Shown piece by piece: positions 1 through 12,100 of a stretch of DNA of 64,000 nucleotides (its first letter is position 1; each line of letters opens with the position of its first letter). Location: assembly GCF_000002595.2 (NCBI RefSeq), contig NC_057015.1:7603847-7667846 (forward strand), read 5' to 3'. The translations under genes and the position numbers were made by a program. The notes below the pieces were generated by a model, which was not told the origin of the DNA, made no database searches, and saw nothing but the letters and a program-made list of their open reading frames with translations. The DNA comes from Chlamydomonas reinhardtii (Eukaryota > Chlorophyta > Chlorophyceae > Chlamydomonadales > Chlamydomonadaceae).

Positions 1-154
1 CTGGTCCCTGGTGCGGATGCGCAGCGGCGCATCCTGCACGCTGCGAACCGCATTGCGGAGGCCGTGCAGCCAATTGGTGGCCCCCTCGCGGCCCTCCACA
101 TCGCGCTGCACCTCACTGCGCGGCAGCACACAGTCAGCAGGCCAAAACGCCCGG
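1..154 (-). CDS. Partial exon of an unidentified gene, cut by the left edge
   Basis: On the minus strand, one frame from about 154 down to 1 is open, has G or C at nearly every third position and reads like real protein: it contains DCVLPRSEVQRDVEG followed by GATNWLHGLRNAVRSV and runs off the window. A plausible acceptor (a CAG/TAG-type end, GACGTAG) lies just upstream at about 155. A further minus frame at 203-391, containing HNELAAACPRQQQRTNARS, could be the preceding exon, because a GT donor lies close to its end, but that joint is not proven. I do not recognise the family. The plus-strand frame over the same bases is also open but has poorer codon use. The exon could belong to a host gene or to a mobile element, since only about 50 residues are visible. 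Confidence 0.4.
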
Positions 155-2484
155 GGGCTACGTCAGCGGCAGTTTGCGGACGCTTGCTGTGCTTGTTGCG
201 CATCACCCCGCCTTGCTTGCGCCCATGGAGCACGGTGTCAGCCGGAAGCCCAGACAGAAAGCTAGCGAGGAAGTGTTGCCGGCACTCGCCAGGCCCGGCG
301 TGGTGTGGGGGAAGCAAGAGCGTGCGTTGGTCCGCTGCTGCTGCCTTGGACAGGCCGCTGCCAGCTCATTATGCAAGACCATACCATACACTTGTCGACA
401 CCATTCGCGCTAGCGCACCCACCGCAAGAAGTAGAGCAGAACCAAATTGCCAGAATTTGCGACAGCCTCTCGCCTTGACCTGTCGTCTTCCGCCTTCTTC
501 TGAGCAGCATCAGCACATTGCTCATACTGTGCGAAGCCTTTCGTGCTGGTCGTCGTTTTTGTCGTTGTTCTCGTCTGTGTGGCCATTTGTCGTGGCCATC
601 CAGGAGCCTTTAAGGTTTATTTATGTCATGGGTGCGCAAGTAAATAGCCTCGCATCATGTTATGCGCGCGCCTTTGGGAAGGAAGCCTGCGCGCGGTGCG
701 CATGCTGCGCACCCAAAATTTTGCAGGCGAGACAGCTGCGGTTGGCGCCCGCGCTGTCAATACACCAGCAACAGGGCATCCAGACCCTAAGATGAGGGTG
801 GGAATGACCATCCAGCTCGCCGTGACCAATCGCCAAGAAGAATACTTCGTGGGCATGCACGCGACCCCGCTTGCCCGCCGGCCCCTCCAAGCCGATGTGT
901 GGCTGGCCAGTTCAAAGCGCCGTCAGCAATGTATTCTCCACATGTAATTATGGCACGGCTCACGAACGAGGTGGGCCCCGCACGGCTGTTGGCACCGCAA
1001 TGCCTGAACGTGGAACACGAAGTATGCGTGCTATGGTCGCGGTCAACCTGCATACCAGCATGCTGGGACTCGGCAGCGTTCAATTGTCTCTGTGTGTTGT
1101 AACACTTAGACTGTCCCCTCCTGTAACGTTGCGGACATACCAGTTGATACCAGCGGCCGGTGGCGCTCACCCGTCATGCGCTAAACGCTGGCCCTGCTCG
1201 TTCTGAAGCGCTTGGCAAACTTGCCAAGGGTTATGGGGACGGGGAGTTGGGGGCGGGGGCCGGGGGATGGGGGGGGGGGTTGGGGGCCGGGAGAGCGGTA
1301 GCTGATAGAGGTTACATGTGGGACGACAGCCGTGGACTAAGCCAGGGCCCCAAAAACGTACGAGACACGCACGCTCACCCGAGGAGAGATCCCCGAATGA
1401 CCCCCATGCTCCTCGCCTCCGGAGAGGGGAGGAACCCCAGGCCCGGCTCACCGCAAACGCTAGCGCTGCTCACCTAAGCCGTGGGTCGGCGTCATAAGAC
1501 TACCTCTTGCGAGTCCCTAAGCTGACAAGCTAGGGTGAGGCCGGTGGCGAGTCCGCTGTTGGCCCTACCAAGATAACCCCTCCAACATCATCTGACGCTA
1601 GGAATGGGTGCCTCATCATCACTCTTTCGCCCATGCCACGACGATTGTCGGACACAATGACAACAGATGATGAGGCGGCGACGGCCGCTGAAGTTGTAAT
1701 ACTGGATAATAGCAAACTGTCCTGGGCATGTCTTGCCTGCTGCACACAAGAAACGAGCTCCACAAAGTTGTTTTTGACTTGAATCGCGTCTGCAGCAAAG
1801 GCAACAGACACAGCAATATTTATCAGAGGTGATGAGACATAGGTGGTTCCAAATCTCTTGCGTCGACAATTATCGTCTGTGGCCGCGAGCGTGAGGCGAC
1901 GGCACGATAAGTCGGGCGGGCCCGGAGGTCAGGTATTAGGCCTTGACCTGCCAAGTTACATATCTACTCTCAAAAGTGCTCTGGGAAAGAGCTGCCACGA
2001 CGAAGGTGAGGCGGTGCGGCGTCTGTGGACTCAGGAGGAGTCATTGATACGCAGCTTTGTCGCACCTTGTGTGCGAGACATAACCAAATATGTAACCAAG
2101 GCTAATGCGAGAGGGAGCAGAAAAGTGGGTTTGGTTCATCGGTGACGGATTCTGAACTCGTCAAACTTGACCCCCGCTGTGCGTGCGCGCCCCGCCCGCC
2201 ATATGCGAAAGGTGCTATGTACGTGCTTTGTATACGTATGGGACGGGTGAATAAGGGTGACAACGCAGGTTTACAAGCTGGTGGGGACAAAACCGGGGCA
2301 TTAGCGCGGGCTCCGGGCTTGAGCACTGAAGCCGCATTTCATACCAACGCTCGCAGCGAATCTTGAACAAGCTACCGGACTGCGCCTGTGCGGGTCCTTT
2401 AGCGGAGTCAGCACCGTCAACACAATGCGGCGCTCACGACCGTGACACACCTCGTGTTTACGCTTTGGTGACAGCACGCCACCT
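155..2484. other. Mostly non-coding stretch left of the bZIP gene
   Basis: Apart from the possible exon at 203-391 (-), I see no frame here with the codon bias of the neighbouring genes. A plus frame at 1843-2145 looks weakly protein-like but has mixed third positions and no convincing splice partners. TGTAA motifs occur near 946 and 1098 on the plus strand. The last several hundred bases before 2485 are the likely 5' UTR and promoter of the bZIP gene. Confidence 0.4.
1228..1290 (+). repeat. G-rich tract with G-quadruplex potential
   Basis: The plus strand holds at least seven runs of four or more G separated by one to four bases, one of them about ten G long. The tract lies in sequence with no recognised gene. 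It satisfies the usual G-quadruplex pattern many times over. Confidence 0.7.
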
Positions 2485-5400
2485 ATGAAGCAATTATCCG
2501 CAGCCCCAGATGCTGAGCCGCAGGGCAGCAGCGGCGACGGTGGCGGCTTCGACAGCGCGTTGCCCACAAGGCCCACATCGGCACAACTCGACGCGCTGTT
2601 TCTGCGGCAGGCGCAGGACCAGCTAAGCGTGGGTGCACTCCAGGCTTTGAGTGGGTGGCAGTTACCTCCGGCGATGCCGCGGTCGCAGCGGGGGCCGGCT
2701 GGCGACAGGCCTGGCAGTAGCAGCGGCGACGACGGGCGGCGACAGCGGCAGGCGCATGGCAACGTGGATGCGGTCCCCGGCAGAGAGCTCGACGCATCCA
2801 CTGGCTCCGGCTATGGCAGGAGCGGCGGCGGTGCAGGCGGGGGCCGATCTGGGTTGAGCCAGGGACAGGGCCAAGGACCGGGGCATGCCTACAGCCGGTC
2901 TCAGCACGCGGGAGTGGTGGGGCCAGACCGCCTCCTCCGCGCCGCCGCCGCGGCAGCGGCCGCGGCAGCGGCGGCTGACGAGGCGTCATCACACGCCGCG
3001 CAGCTGCTCGCCGCGGGCCGCCTTACGAAGCGGACGGAGCTGGAGCAGCTGCTGCAGGCAGCCGGCGGCGGCGGTGGCCCCGGGGGCCACGATGCCTACG
3101 CAGGAGCTACAGGCGGGAGCGGCGCGTCGCCAGCGCTGTCACCGCGCGTCACCGGTCAGCCAAGCAACAGTAACAGCAACAGCGCTGGTGGGAGCGCCAC
3201 CAGTGCCGGCGGCGGTGCCGGCGCCAGCCAGGGTGGCAGCCATCGGTCACAGCGAATGCTGTCCGCGCCGCGGGGCGTGCTGCCGTTCCTATCAGGCGAG
3301 CCGGCAGCAGCGCACGCGAACCCCGGGCCAGGGCCGGGGCTGGGGCTGGGGTCGCGCGAGCTTCCGCCGCAGCGGTCCCCGTTGCTGCAGGCATCGGTGC
3401 CGCTACCTGGCTCCCTTGCGCGCGGGGGGACAGGCGGACAGGCGCTGGGGGCGGCTGCAGCGTCTGTGCTGCTCATCAGCAGGGACACGCGCAGGTTCGC
3501 GGACGATGATGGTGGCGGCGGCAGCGGCGGCGGCGGTCAGCCGCCGCATGACGACGACGCCCTGGCGGCGGCGCTGCAGCGGTCGCGCGGCTTTGCTGCC
3601 GTAGCCGGACTGGCTGGCGGCCCTGGCGGTGTTGGACTGGGCTCATCGAGGCCCTATGACGAGGGGCAGGACGCCCTACTAGCCCGGTACAGTGCCTTGG
3701 CAGCGTTAATGGCGGGCGCCGCGGTGCCGCAGCTAGCACCGCCGCCGGCTAGCCGAAGCCGCGATGTGAGGGCGGGTGCCAGTGCTGCGGATATAGATGC
3801 GCTGCGCGCAGCACTCGGCATGCCGCCGGCACAGCAGCCACTGCTGCAGCCGCACACGCAGCTGCGTCAGTTCTACGGCGAGGGCTCAGCGGCGGCGGCG
3901 TCATCATCAGCGGCAGCGGCAGGGCGCATGGCAGCCGCTGCGAGCGCCCGCGCGCAGGCGGCTGAGATAGAGGGCCTACTGGGGCGGCTGCGGCACGTGC
4001 AGTCCTCCGGCGGCGGCTCGGCGGCGGACCGCGACGCAATCGTGATGGAAGCTGCGCGGCAGCTGCTCCAGGCAGCGGGTGAGCCGCAGCCGGGCTCGGT
4101 GGACGCCGCAGGAGCAGGCGAGGATTTCGCCGCCGCAGCAAGCGCGGCAGCAGGCGTCACTCGGCGGATGGGCGGCGGCGGCGGCACAGCGCCGGCCCCT
4201 GGGGCGCCGCTGACGCTGCTGCCTGCCGACTCCAGTGCGGACTGGGGGTTGCGCCGGCATCAGCAGCAGCAGGTGCTGGCAACTGAGGCGTCTCCTAGCC
4301 TGCTGGTGGCATCGCCGGCCAGCACCGGCAGGCAGTCCGCGCCTGCTCCGGCTGGAAACGCCGCGGCGGTCCAGCCACTGCAAAGTCGCGGCAGCGGTGG
4401 AACAGCGCCCAGCATCAAGGCTGCGGCAGCCGTGGCGGCGGCGCCAGGGCCCATGGGGGTGCAAGCGCTTGGCAACCTTTCGACAGACCAGGAGCAGCTG
4501 CAGCGGGCAGCCAGGACGGCTGAGGGCTCGGCGGGCGTGCCAAGCGTCTTCACTTCTGCCCTCGCGCCGGTGACTGCTGCGGCCACAGCTGCGGCGGCTG
4601 AAGCCGCGGGGTCGCGCAAGCGTGCACGTAAGGAAATGCCGGATCAAGCCGCCGAGCTGCTTGCGTCGCTGGGGCCTCTTCTTGCTACGCGGCAGCCCTC
4701 CCAGCTGCAGCACCGGCCCGTAGCAAGGGGCTCGGCATCTGGGGCTGAGCAGGAGCATCTGGCCGCGTTGATGGCGGATGCGCTCCTTACAGCTGGTAGC
4801 ACCGGCGGCGGCGGTGGCAGTGGAAATGGCGGCGGCAGCAGCAACCTTGCAGGGAGCTCGCACGCTCTTGAACAGCTGCTTCTAGGTTTGCAGCGGCAGC
4901 AGCAGCAGCAGCAGCAACAACAGCAGGAGTCTAGAGAGGGCGTGAAAGCGGAGCCGCATGATTTCCTGCTGCCTGCCCCTGGCCCGCTGCTGTCTGGCAC
5001 ATTGCAGGCGGCGGCGGCCAGGGCATTGGGGGCACCCGCGGCCTCGGCAGCAGCTCTCGAGGCTGTGGCCAGCAATGCGACGCTGTCGATGCATTCGAGC
5101 CTCGGCTCGCGGCTGTTTGCATATGGAGCACTGCCCGACTCCGCCGCTGCCGGCGACAAGACTGCCTGTGCCGGCGACGGCCGCAGCAGCATGCCACACG
5201 CAGATCGAGACGCCGCAGCCAGGCTGGCCGGCGGCTCAGCGCCCGCCCAGGCAATGGCAGCGGTGGCAATCGCTGCGGTGGGAGCTCCAGCGGCCCCGAA
5301 TGCGGAGCCTTCTGCCAAGCGCGGCGCTCGCGCCGGTTCAATGGGGGGCGCAACTGGCGGCGCCGTGCCTCCACCGCCCGGCTTGCCGCGCGGCGGCAGC

Positions 5401-6681
5401 GTTGGGCCGGGCAGTGGCGCAACCACTGGGAGTGGCGGCGGCGGCGGCGCAGCCGATCAGGACGATGCCGATGAGGACGGGTCCGGCAGTGATTACGACG
5501 ACGAGCAGACGGAGTCCGATGGTGGTGGCGGGCGGGGTGGCAGCCCGCCGCCCAGGGGCTATGGCGGCCGCGGCCGTGGGGCGTCTGGTCAGCAGCGTGT
5601 GTCCGGCGGGGGACTGGCGGACCTGGGCGAGAGTGGGCTGCAGGTGGACCCGCAGACAGCCAGTGCGCTGAGAGGTGCGGGCGGGGGCGTGCGCGGTCAG
5701 GCACGTGTGCGCGCATGCGTATGTGTGCATGGGTTTTGATCTGGGTGCGCATGAGCGTGGGAAGCCGGGCGTCGTGAGGAGCTTGCGCAATGGGCAGTGG
5801 GCAGGCATGCATGGGCTTGCGCAATGGGCAGGCATACACGGGCAAGCGGCTGCTTGCGTTTCGTGGGCTCGCGCCATGTGGGTCGTCTCGTGGCGTCGGG
5901 CATCCCTTCTGCGTCACTTCGGAGTTCGGGCTTCAAACCTCCACGCCCATGTTCTTGACCCAACACAGGCATCTCGCCTGAGGCGGCGGCTGCGGCGCTG
6001 GCGGCGGCACCACGGCTCCTGAGCGCCGGCGGTCGCGGCCGTCGCACTAGCACTGGTGGCGGCGGCGGCACCGCGACCGCCCACCACATGACGCAGGAGC
6101 AGAAGAAGGTGCGTGCAGGCCGCGGATCATGCGGGGGCCTGTTGGAGCTCAACTTGAGGTCTTTTGTTAGCAACTGTGCTGAACTTTGCGGTGCTTGTTC
6201 GGCGTAGGCAGCGCTGCGGGCTCGCAACCGGCTGTCCAAGCAGCGCTCGCGGGACCGCCAGAAGGTGGGTTGGAGTGCTTGGCAGTCACTGGCTCTGCAG
6301 TGGATGCAGGGTCACGAGGGTGTTGCGCGTGCCAAGCGGTTAGGTTGCTGGGGGCGGCTGTGCACATTCACGTTACACGTCGGCGTGACACTTTTTTGGT
6401 GTGCAGGTGACCATGGTTGCACTTCAGGCCAAGGTGGCTGAGCAAGAGGTGCGCGCCGCGTTCGCGCTTTCGTGTACCGTATATTGCTGGGAAGCCGTAC
6501 TATGCGCTCGGACTTGCCGCTAAATGCAAACTGGTAGTCAGGGACTATGGGCCGGTCTGGATCCAACTCTAGCTATTGCGTGGTGTGTATCTCTCGTGAC
6601 GCGCGCAACACTGACTTCCGTGACGTGCAGGCCAGGATCAAGAAGCTGGAGGAGCGGCTGTCCCGATACGAGCCCGTGTAG
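2485..6681 (+). CDS. bZIP transcription factor with a very long low-complexity N-terminus
   Basis: Five exons join in frame: 2485-5674, 5969-6108, 6208-6264, 6407-6448 and 6631-6681, giving 1,159 residues. The first 1,060 or so residues are Ala/Gly/Ser/Gln-rich with a short polyQ run near 4893-4925. They carry a basic patch (GSRKRARKEMPD, near residue 710) that could act as a nuclear localisation signal, and an acidic DDADEDGSGSDYDDEQ patch near residue 995. The bZIP region is at the extreme C-terminus: basic region ALRARNRLSKQRSRDRQK with the N-x7-R signature, then a zipper of about three to four heptads ending LEERLSRYEPV. Three introns split the basic region and zipper, so each exon encodes a fragment too short to recognise alone. 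The start is the first ATG of the frame. A nuclear DNA-binding role follows from the bZIP family; target genes cannot be guessed. Confidence 0.87.
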
Positions 6682-9170
6682 CCTGGCCCGCCTTTCGGCC
6701 TTGTGGGATCCCAGGACCGACTATGTTGCTGAGAAGTCATACCAATAAGGTGGATGAGACTAGACTTCGCAGTAATGAATGGGCACGAAACACATTTCAA
6801 GCGACATGCGGTACCGTATTTATCACCCAAAGCTCATGGATCTAAGAAACAAACCATGGCAGTGCCTGTAGCGCTGCCATGTCGGTTTGCGTAGGCCCGG
6901 GTTGCAGAGACTTGGCTTGACAGACATATTGATGTGCGGCTGTCCAAATTGCAGATGTGGTGCAAGGATGCCGTGGTTAGACTGGTGCAAGGACCGTGAG
7001 AGAGAGAGAGAGGGTTGAGGCACTGGGGGCATCAACTGAGTTTAGGCCTGGGCAAGGTTGCTGACATGGCATTATGCAACACCACACACATAGCCCAAAG
7101 CGCATGTTGGTGCTTACAATGGTAAGTGCAAGGCCACGAGGCATGCCTGCCTTTAACTAGATATGCCTGCAAGAGCCTGACGGCCAGCGAAGCCGTGCGT
7201 ATGTTGGTAGAGTAGGTATTCTTGGATTGTGCGCAATACAAGATGCGTCATGGTGGCGAAATTAAGTTTATTTTGCGAGGTGTAGCCTGTGTGCGTTGCC
7301 CTTCGGGCATTAGGGTTGGCAACTCGAGTAGCCGAGGGGGGGGTGCTGTGTAAGCGATGGATCAAAGCCAGTGGGCACTGGGTAGGAAGGCGGCATGCAA
7401 GACAGGCGGGGTTGGTGCATGTGGTTCCTGCCAGGAGGAAGCGGCGGTGGCGAACCGCCGAACCTGGGCCAATGATCATCTTGCTCGTCAGAGAAGTGTG
7501 ACACAGATCATGGGGAAGCGCACTGGTGCCTTGCCTGGGACAGGAGAGACTAAGTCAGCAGCCAGGTCCTGGCGACCTCCTGGTTGCGCGGCTTATTGTG
7601 CGTGCTACCGGTACTAATAACACTTCGTGCGAACCCGCCTATTCCACGCGTGGCCGCGTCGATCCCAGCTGCTGATTAACTCGGTGGGAGACAGCGTCAC
7701 AGCGCCATCGGCGATCTGTGGGTTGCGTGCCTGCCTGGCAGCGAGGAGGCGGTCGGACGCGTGCGCCACTGCCCCAGTGCACTGTGCATCTATCACCAGT
7801 TAGTGCCGCGGGAGCCACTATCCGCAGCCGCGCTCTGCTTGCGTGTTCGTCGCATCACTCTGCACGCCGACCCCTACTCGGGGAACCGCTTGCACGGTCG
7901 CTGTGGTTGCTGGGCCGCTGTACTGCCCGTGTTGTTACTGCCACAGGATTCCAGGAACACTTCTGGCAAGGGGTGCATCTTTGTTGCTCCACTGTTTGCC
8001 CGGCGGCCCCATGTGTGCGGCGGCCCCGTGTGCTTCCACTGAACGAGCAACCGTTGTCTTTGCCTTTGACGCATTGCCAACCGCACAACAAATTCGGAAT
8101 GTTTTAGCATCGTAGTCACTTCCACCTTACTGCGTACTCCGGCGTCGAGGCGTCTCCCAACCCACACGCCCCCGAGCTTCATGCTTTTATGGCCCATCAT
8201 GCCCATTGTAAAGGCCAAGTATTTGGAAATCAACTGCAGTCGTCTAGTCCACCGCGGGCGCCAGCGCCTGACTCCAATGCAACGGCAGCAGCGCGGCAGC
8301 AACGCCCAGCGGTAGCTGCGCCTTCGCTCACGGCCCCACACCCCCGACAACCCCTGAAGGCCGGCTTGCGGCTGCCAGGGACTGTGCCCCCCTGCCCGCA
8401 CAGGAGCGCCTGGCCGCATAAAACGATATAAAACCATATGATGTTCCCTGCGCCGCTTCACGCCAGCAGCTGCAGCTGATCACCGCTGCCCACAGCCTTT
8501 ATTGCGCACAGCAGGCTGGGCAGCTTCCCCATCTCGGGAGTCGGCAGTCAGCTGTCCTACCTCGGCAACTAACACACACATAGACACACACACCGTGCAG
8601 CCCCGTGCGCCGTCCTCCATTATGGCCAACAAACTACCGCGAATGCCGCAATGCCGCAAACAGCAAACCCCGTCATTCTGTGCCGTGCAGCCACAGCCCA
8701 CCATGGTGATCGGTGACGTTCGTGCCCCGGCATCCAAGGGAACCCCACTGGCGCGAGAGACCACACACGCCCACCTGGTGTCACGTGCCCTTGGCGCCCA
8801 CAACTAGATCGCATATCCAGCCGACCGCGTCTCCTACCAGCAATCCCCTCCTCGCTGCAACGGTACCCCACCAACGTCCACAGCACTTATGCGCTCGGGT
8901 CCCGCCCCGCCCCAAGCCGTCAACCAGCACAACCACCACAACGTGCTCGGCAGCACCAATAGTGCAGTGCACTGCGCAAGCCAGTCACGGCCAAAACTAC
9001 TGTCTTGCCGCCGCCGGCGCCACCCCTGACGTCGGAGCCCCCGGTGCTGCTGGAGTGCCGGTGCCGTGCTTGCCGCCTGCTCCCCGGCCCACGGCGCACA
9101 TCAACCGCAGCGCCGCTCAGTCGTCCCCACAGCACCGCCTTGCTGCCACGGCCGCGCTCCAGACGTGTCG
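6682..9170. other. 3' UTRs and intergenic sequence between the bZIP gene and the giant gene
   Basis: This stretch separates two convergent genes, so it should hold both 3' UTRs. A short GA repeat lies near 6998-7013. I see no frame with host-like codon bias and no RNA gene. Plus-strand frames between 8.1 and 9.2 kb are C-rich and repetitive rather than coding. Confidence 0.5.
7349..7353 (+). promoter_or_regulatory. Candidate poly(A) signal (TGTAA) of the bZIP gene
   Basis: TGTAA is the usual poly(A) signal in Chlamydomonas. This copy lies about 670 bases after the bZIP stop codon, a normal 3' UTR length in this genus. No closer copy was seen on the plus strand. Confidence 0.4.
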
Positions 9171-12100
9171 TTACCGCCTGCCGTACGCGCCGCTGGCTGC
9201 TGACGCGGCACACAACTCTGCACACGTGTCCAACACCCCCGCCACGTCCTCCCACGCCTGGCGCCACAGACGAGCCTGCACCGCAAGCGGCAGCGACACC
9301 ACCACCCGCTGAACCGCCCCCTCCGGCCCCCCCGTGCCTCCGCCGCCGGAACCAACCTTACCGCCCGCTCCTTCCGACGGACCCGAGCCCACACCAGCCT
9401 CTTCCCCGTGCGCTGCTGCTGCTGCTGCTGCTGCTGACGGCTCACGCGGCGGGCTGCCGGGCTCTGCCACAGCCCAGACCCACCCCGGCGCCGCCGCCCG
9501 CTCCAGCGCTGCCACCTGCTGCGCCTGTCTGTTGGCAGCAGCCAGCCGCCGCGCGGCCGCCGCGTCGTCCAACAGGTCGTCCACATAGCCCATGCCGCCA
9601 TCACCGCTACGGCTGCCGCCCAAGCCTGCAGCGCTACGAGCAACGCAATCGGCGTCGCCGTCGCCGCAACGGGGCGCGGCATGGAGGCGCCACACCACAC
9701 GCCAAGCCGTGCGGCCACCGGGGGACGCAGAGGCGCGCGCCGGCGCCGGCGCCACCGCCTCATGCTCCTCGCCTGCAGCAGCCTGCCCGTGCAGCTCGGC
9801 AGCAATGCACAGCCCGCCAACACCTCCTCCGCCACCTCCGCGGCTGCTGCCCCTGGCGCCGCCGCCGTCCGCTGTGCCGGCGGCGCCAACTGCCAGCAGC
9901 AGCTCGCGGAGGCTCTCAGCCGCCGCCGCCAGGCCCTCCACGCGGCCCTCCACTCCGCCACCGGCGTCACCGCCGCCGCCGCCGCCGCCGCATTCCGCCG
10001 CCACAGCCCGGAGGGCGGTCTGCAGCCGCTGCAGCCGTGTCAGGTGTTCAGACCAAGCCGCCGGGAACACCTGCAGCGCACCACTACTGCCACTGCCACC
10101 ACCGCTGCTGCTCCCCACAGCACCGCCACCTGCAAAGGTGTCGGTGGCCACAACTCCAGTGCCGGTGTCATAATCCGCAGGAGGCGAGGTCCAAAACGTG
10201 GCAGAAGCGGCCTCCAGCGCGAGGCGCAGCGCGGTCTGGTGCCGAAGCAGCAGACCAGCGGCGGCGTCAGCGGCCCGCGCCAGCACGGCAGCCGCCGGCG
10301 CCAGCCCTGCCTCCGCCGCGCCAGCGGCGTGGCGGAGGTGACTGGCCAGTCGCTGCAGGTGCTGCTGCTGCAGGTGCTGCACTGCCGCCGCCGCTGCCGC
10401 CGCCTGTGCCTCTGCATACTCCGCGCCGCCATCTTCGGCGCGAGGCTTCAGTGCCGCCGGCGAAGCCGCAGCGACAAACACGTGCCACACATCGCCCGCC
10501 AGGGCCCGCATGTGTGCCGCCAGGCCGCCCTCCGCCGCCGCGTCCTCAAGCGCCGCCGCCGCCAGCCGCTCCGCCGCCGCCGCCAGCCCCGGCGCCGCCG
10601 CCGCCGCCAGCTGCCGCCGCGCCGCCTCCGCCTGCAGCAGCAGCTCTTGACGGTACTCGTCGTGAGGCAGCGGCCGCAGCAGCACCTTGCGCAACAGCTC
10701 ATTCAGCGGCGCAGCCCTAGCACCGCCGCCGCCGCCGCCGCCGGCCTCGCCACCGTCGAGGGCATCGCCGTACGCATCCATGGCTTCCGCCAGGTCAGCC
10801 GCCGCCAGCTGCGCCGCCGCCGCGGCCGCCAGCACCCCGCCGCGATAGCCGCCAGCCCCTGCTCCTGCCGATGCGGCCGCCGGGCTCACAGGAGCTCCGC
10901 CGGCAGGCACATTGGCAGCAGCGCTAGCGCAGAACCAGGCGGCGGCGCCGGCGGCGTGTTGCCGCAGCCGCCACACCAATGCGCCGTACGCCGCCACGCC
11001 GCCGCCGTCCAGCCCGCCGGCGGCGGCGGCTGGCCATTGCCCCCAAGCCGCTGCCAGCGGCTGCTGCTGCTGCTGCTGCTGGAGTCGTGAAGGTGCCTCC
11101 ACCTCCGCCAGCATGCTGCCTGGCGCGGTCAGCATCATCAGCTGGTCAAGGTCTGCGTGTGACAAGCCTGCCGCTGCGCTGCCGCCGCCAGCGCCCGGGA
11201 ACACAGGGAGGTTCGTTCCTAAACCAAACAGCGATGGCGGCGGCGGCGGCGGCGGTGACAGCGACAGTGGCAGCGGCTGCGCCGTCTGCTGCATCCAGAG
11301 GCTCAGGGAGGGGAGCAGCAGCGCCATCAGGATCAGCAGCAGCGCCCGTCCCGCACGGCCCCATATGCCAGGAACGCCTCTGCTCGCTTGACCGGATGTG
11401 GTGCCACTGCTGCGGTCTGCAGGCGTAGCGGCGCGCGGTTGCGGCTGCACTTGCGGCTGTGACTGCCATCGGATTCGCGATATGGATCTAATTCCAGCTA
11501 CCAAACCACCAGCAGTGACAGCGTGAAAAAGACGTGCTGCGTGCTGTGTCCCTTGTGTGGGTGCTGCTGAATGCGGCGCCGGCGTCACCGCCACAGGGGG
11601 CGCTGCTGCTGGTGGTGCTGCTGCTGGCTCGTCTCGGACCGCCGTCGCAGGCTGCAGCGGCAGCGCACCTCCTCGGCTACTGCTGCTGCTACTGCTGGGC
11701 GCTTGCCCGCTACTCCCGGCGGCGGCGGTGCCGCCGCTGCTGCGGCCACCCGCGTCCCCACTGGCGCCCGTGGTGGCGGTGGTAGTGCTACTACCACTGG
11801 TCCTGACGCTGCTTGGGCCGCTACTTGCCCCACCGCTGCCCATGCCGCTGCCAGCCGCACCGGCGCTTTCCCTGCCCTTGCCACCGCCACGGCCACCGCC
11901 GCTGCTGATGCCGGCCCTGCTCCCTGTCACGCTGCTGCCGCTGCAGCTCCCAGCAACCGCCGCGACGGCGTTGGCCGCGGCCCGCAGCAGCTGCCAGGGA
12001 TGCCGATCACGGGACCGGCCCGACCCTCCTGACCCCGGCCCTGATGATGATCCAGGGCCTGATCCTGGCCCCGACCTTGCACCTGCTGGTGGCGGCGACG

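Noticed and set aside
64-795. Plus-strand frame of 243 residues at the left edge
   Set aside because: Cys-rich, irregular codon use, and the first part is antisense to a better minus-strand exon.
1843-2145. Plus frame containing DLPSYISTLKSALGKSCHDE
   Set aside because: Faintly protein-like, but third positions are mixed and no splice partner or family was found; kept only as a possibility.
2883-5671. Alternative frames on both strands inside the bZIP first exon (up to 328 residues)
   Set aside because: Arg/Ala/Pro-rich shadows of the low-complexity frame; only the plus frame leads in phase to the bZIP exons.
9005-11090. Long plus-strand open frames (up to 571 residues) rich in Pro, Arg and Cys
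   Set aside because: They are antisense shadows of the giant minus-strand gene. The GC-rich codon bias keeps several frames free of stops; the minus frame has the right third-position pattern and in-phase splice sites.
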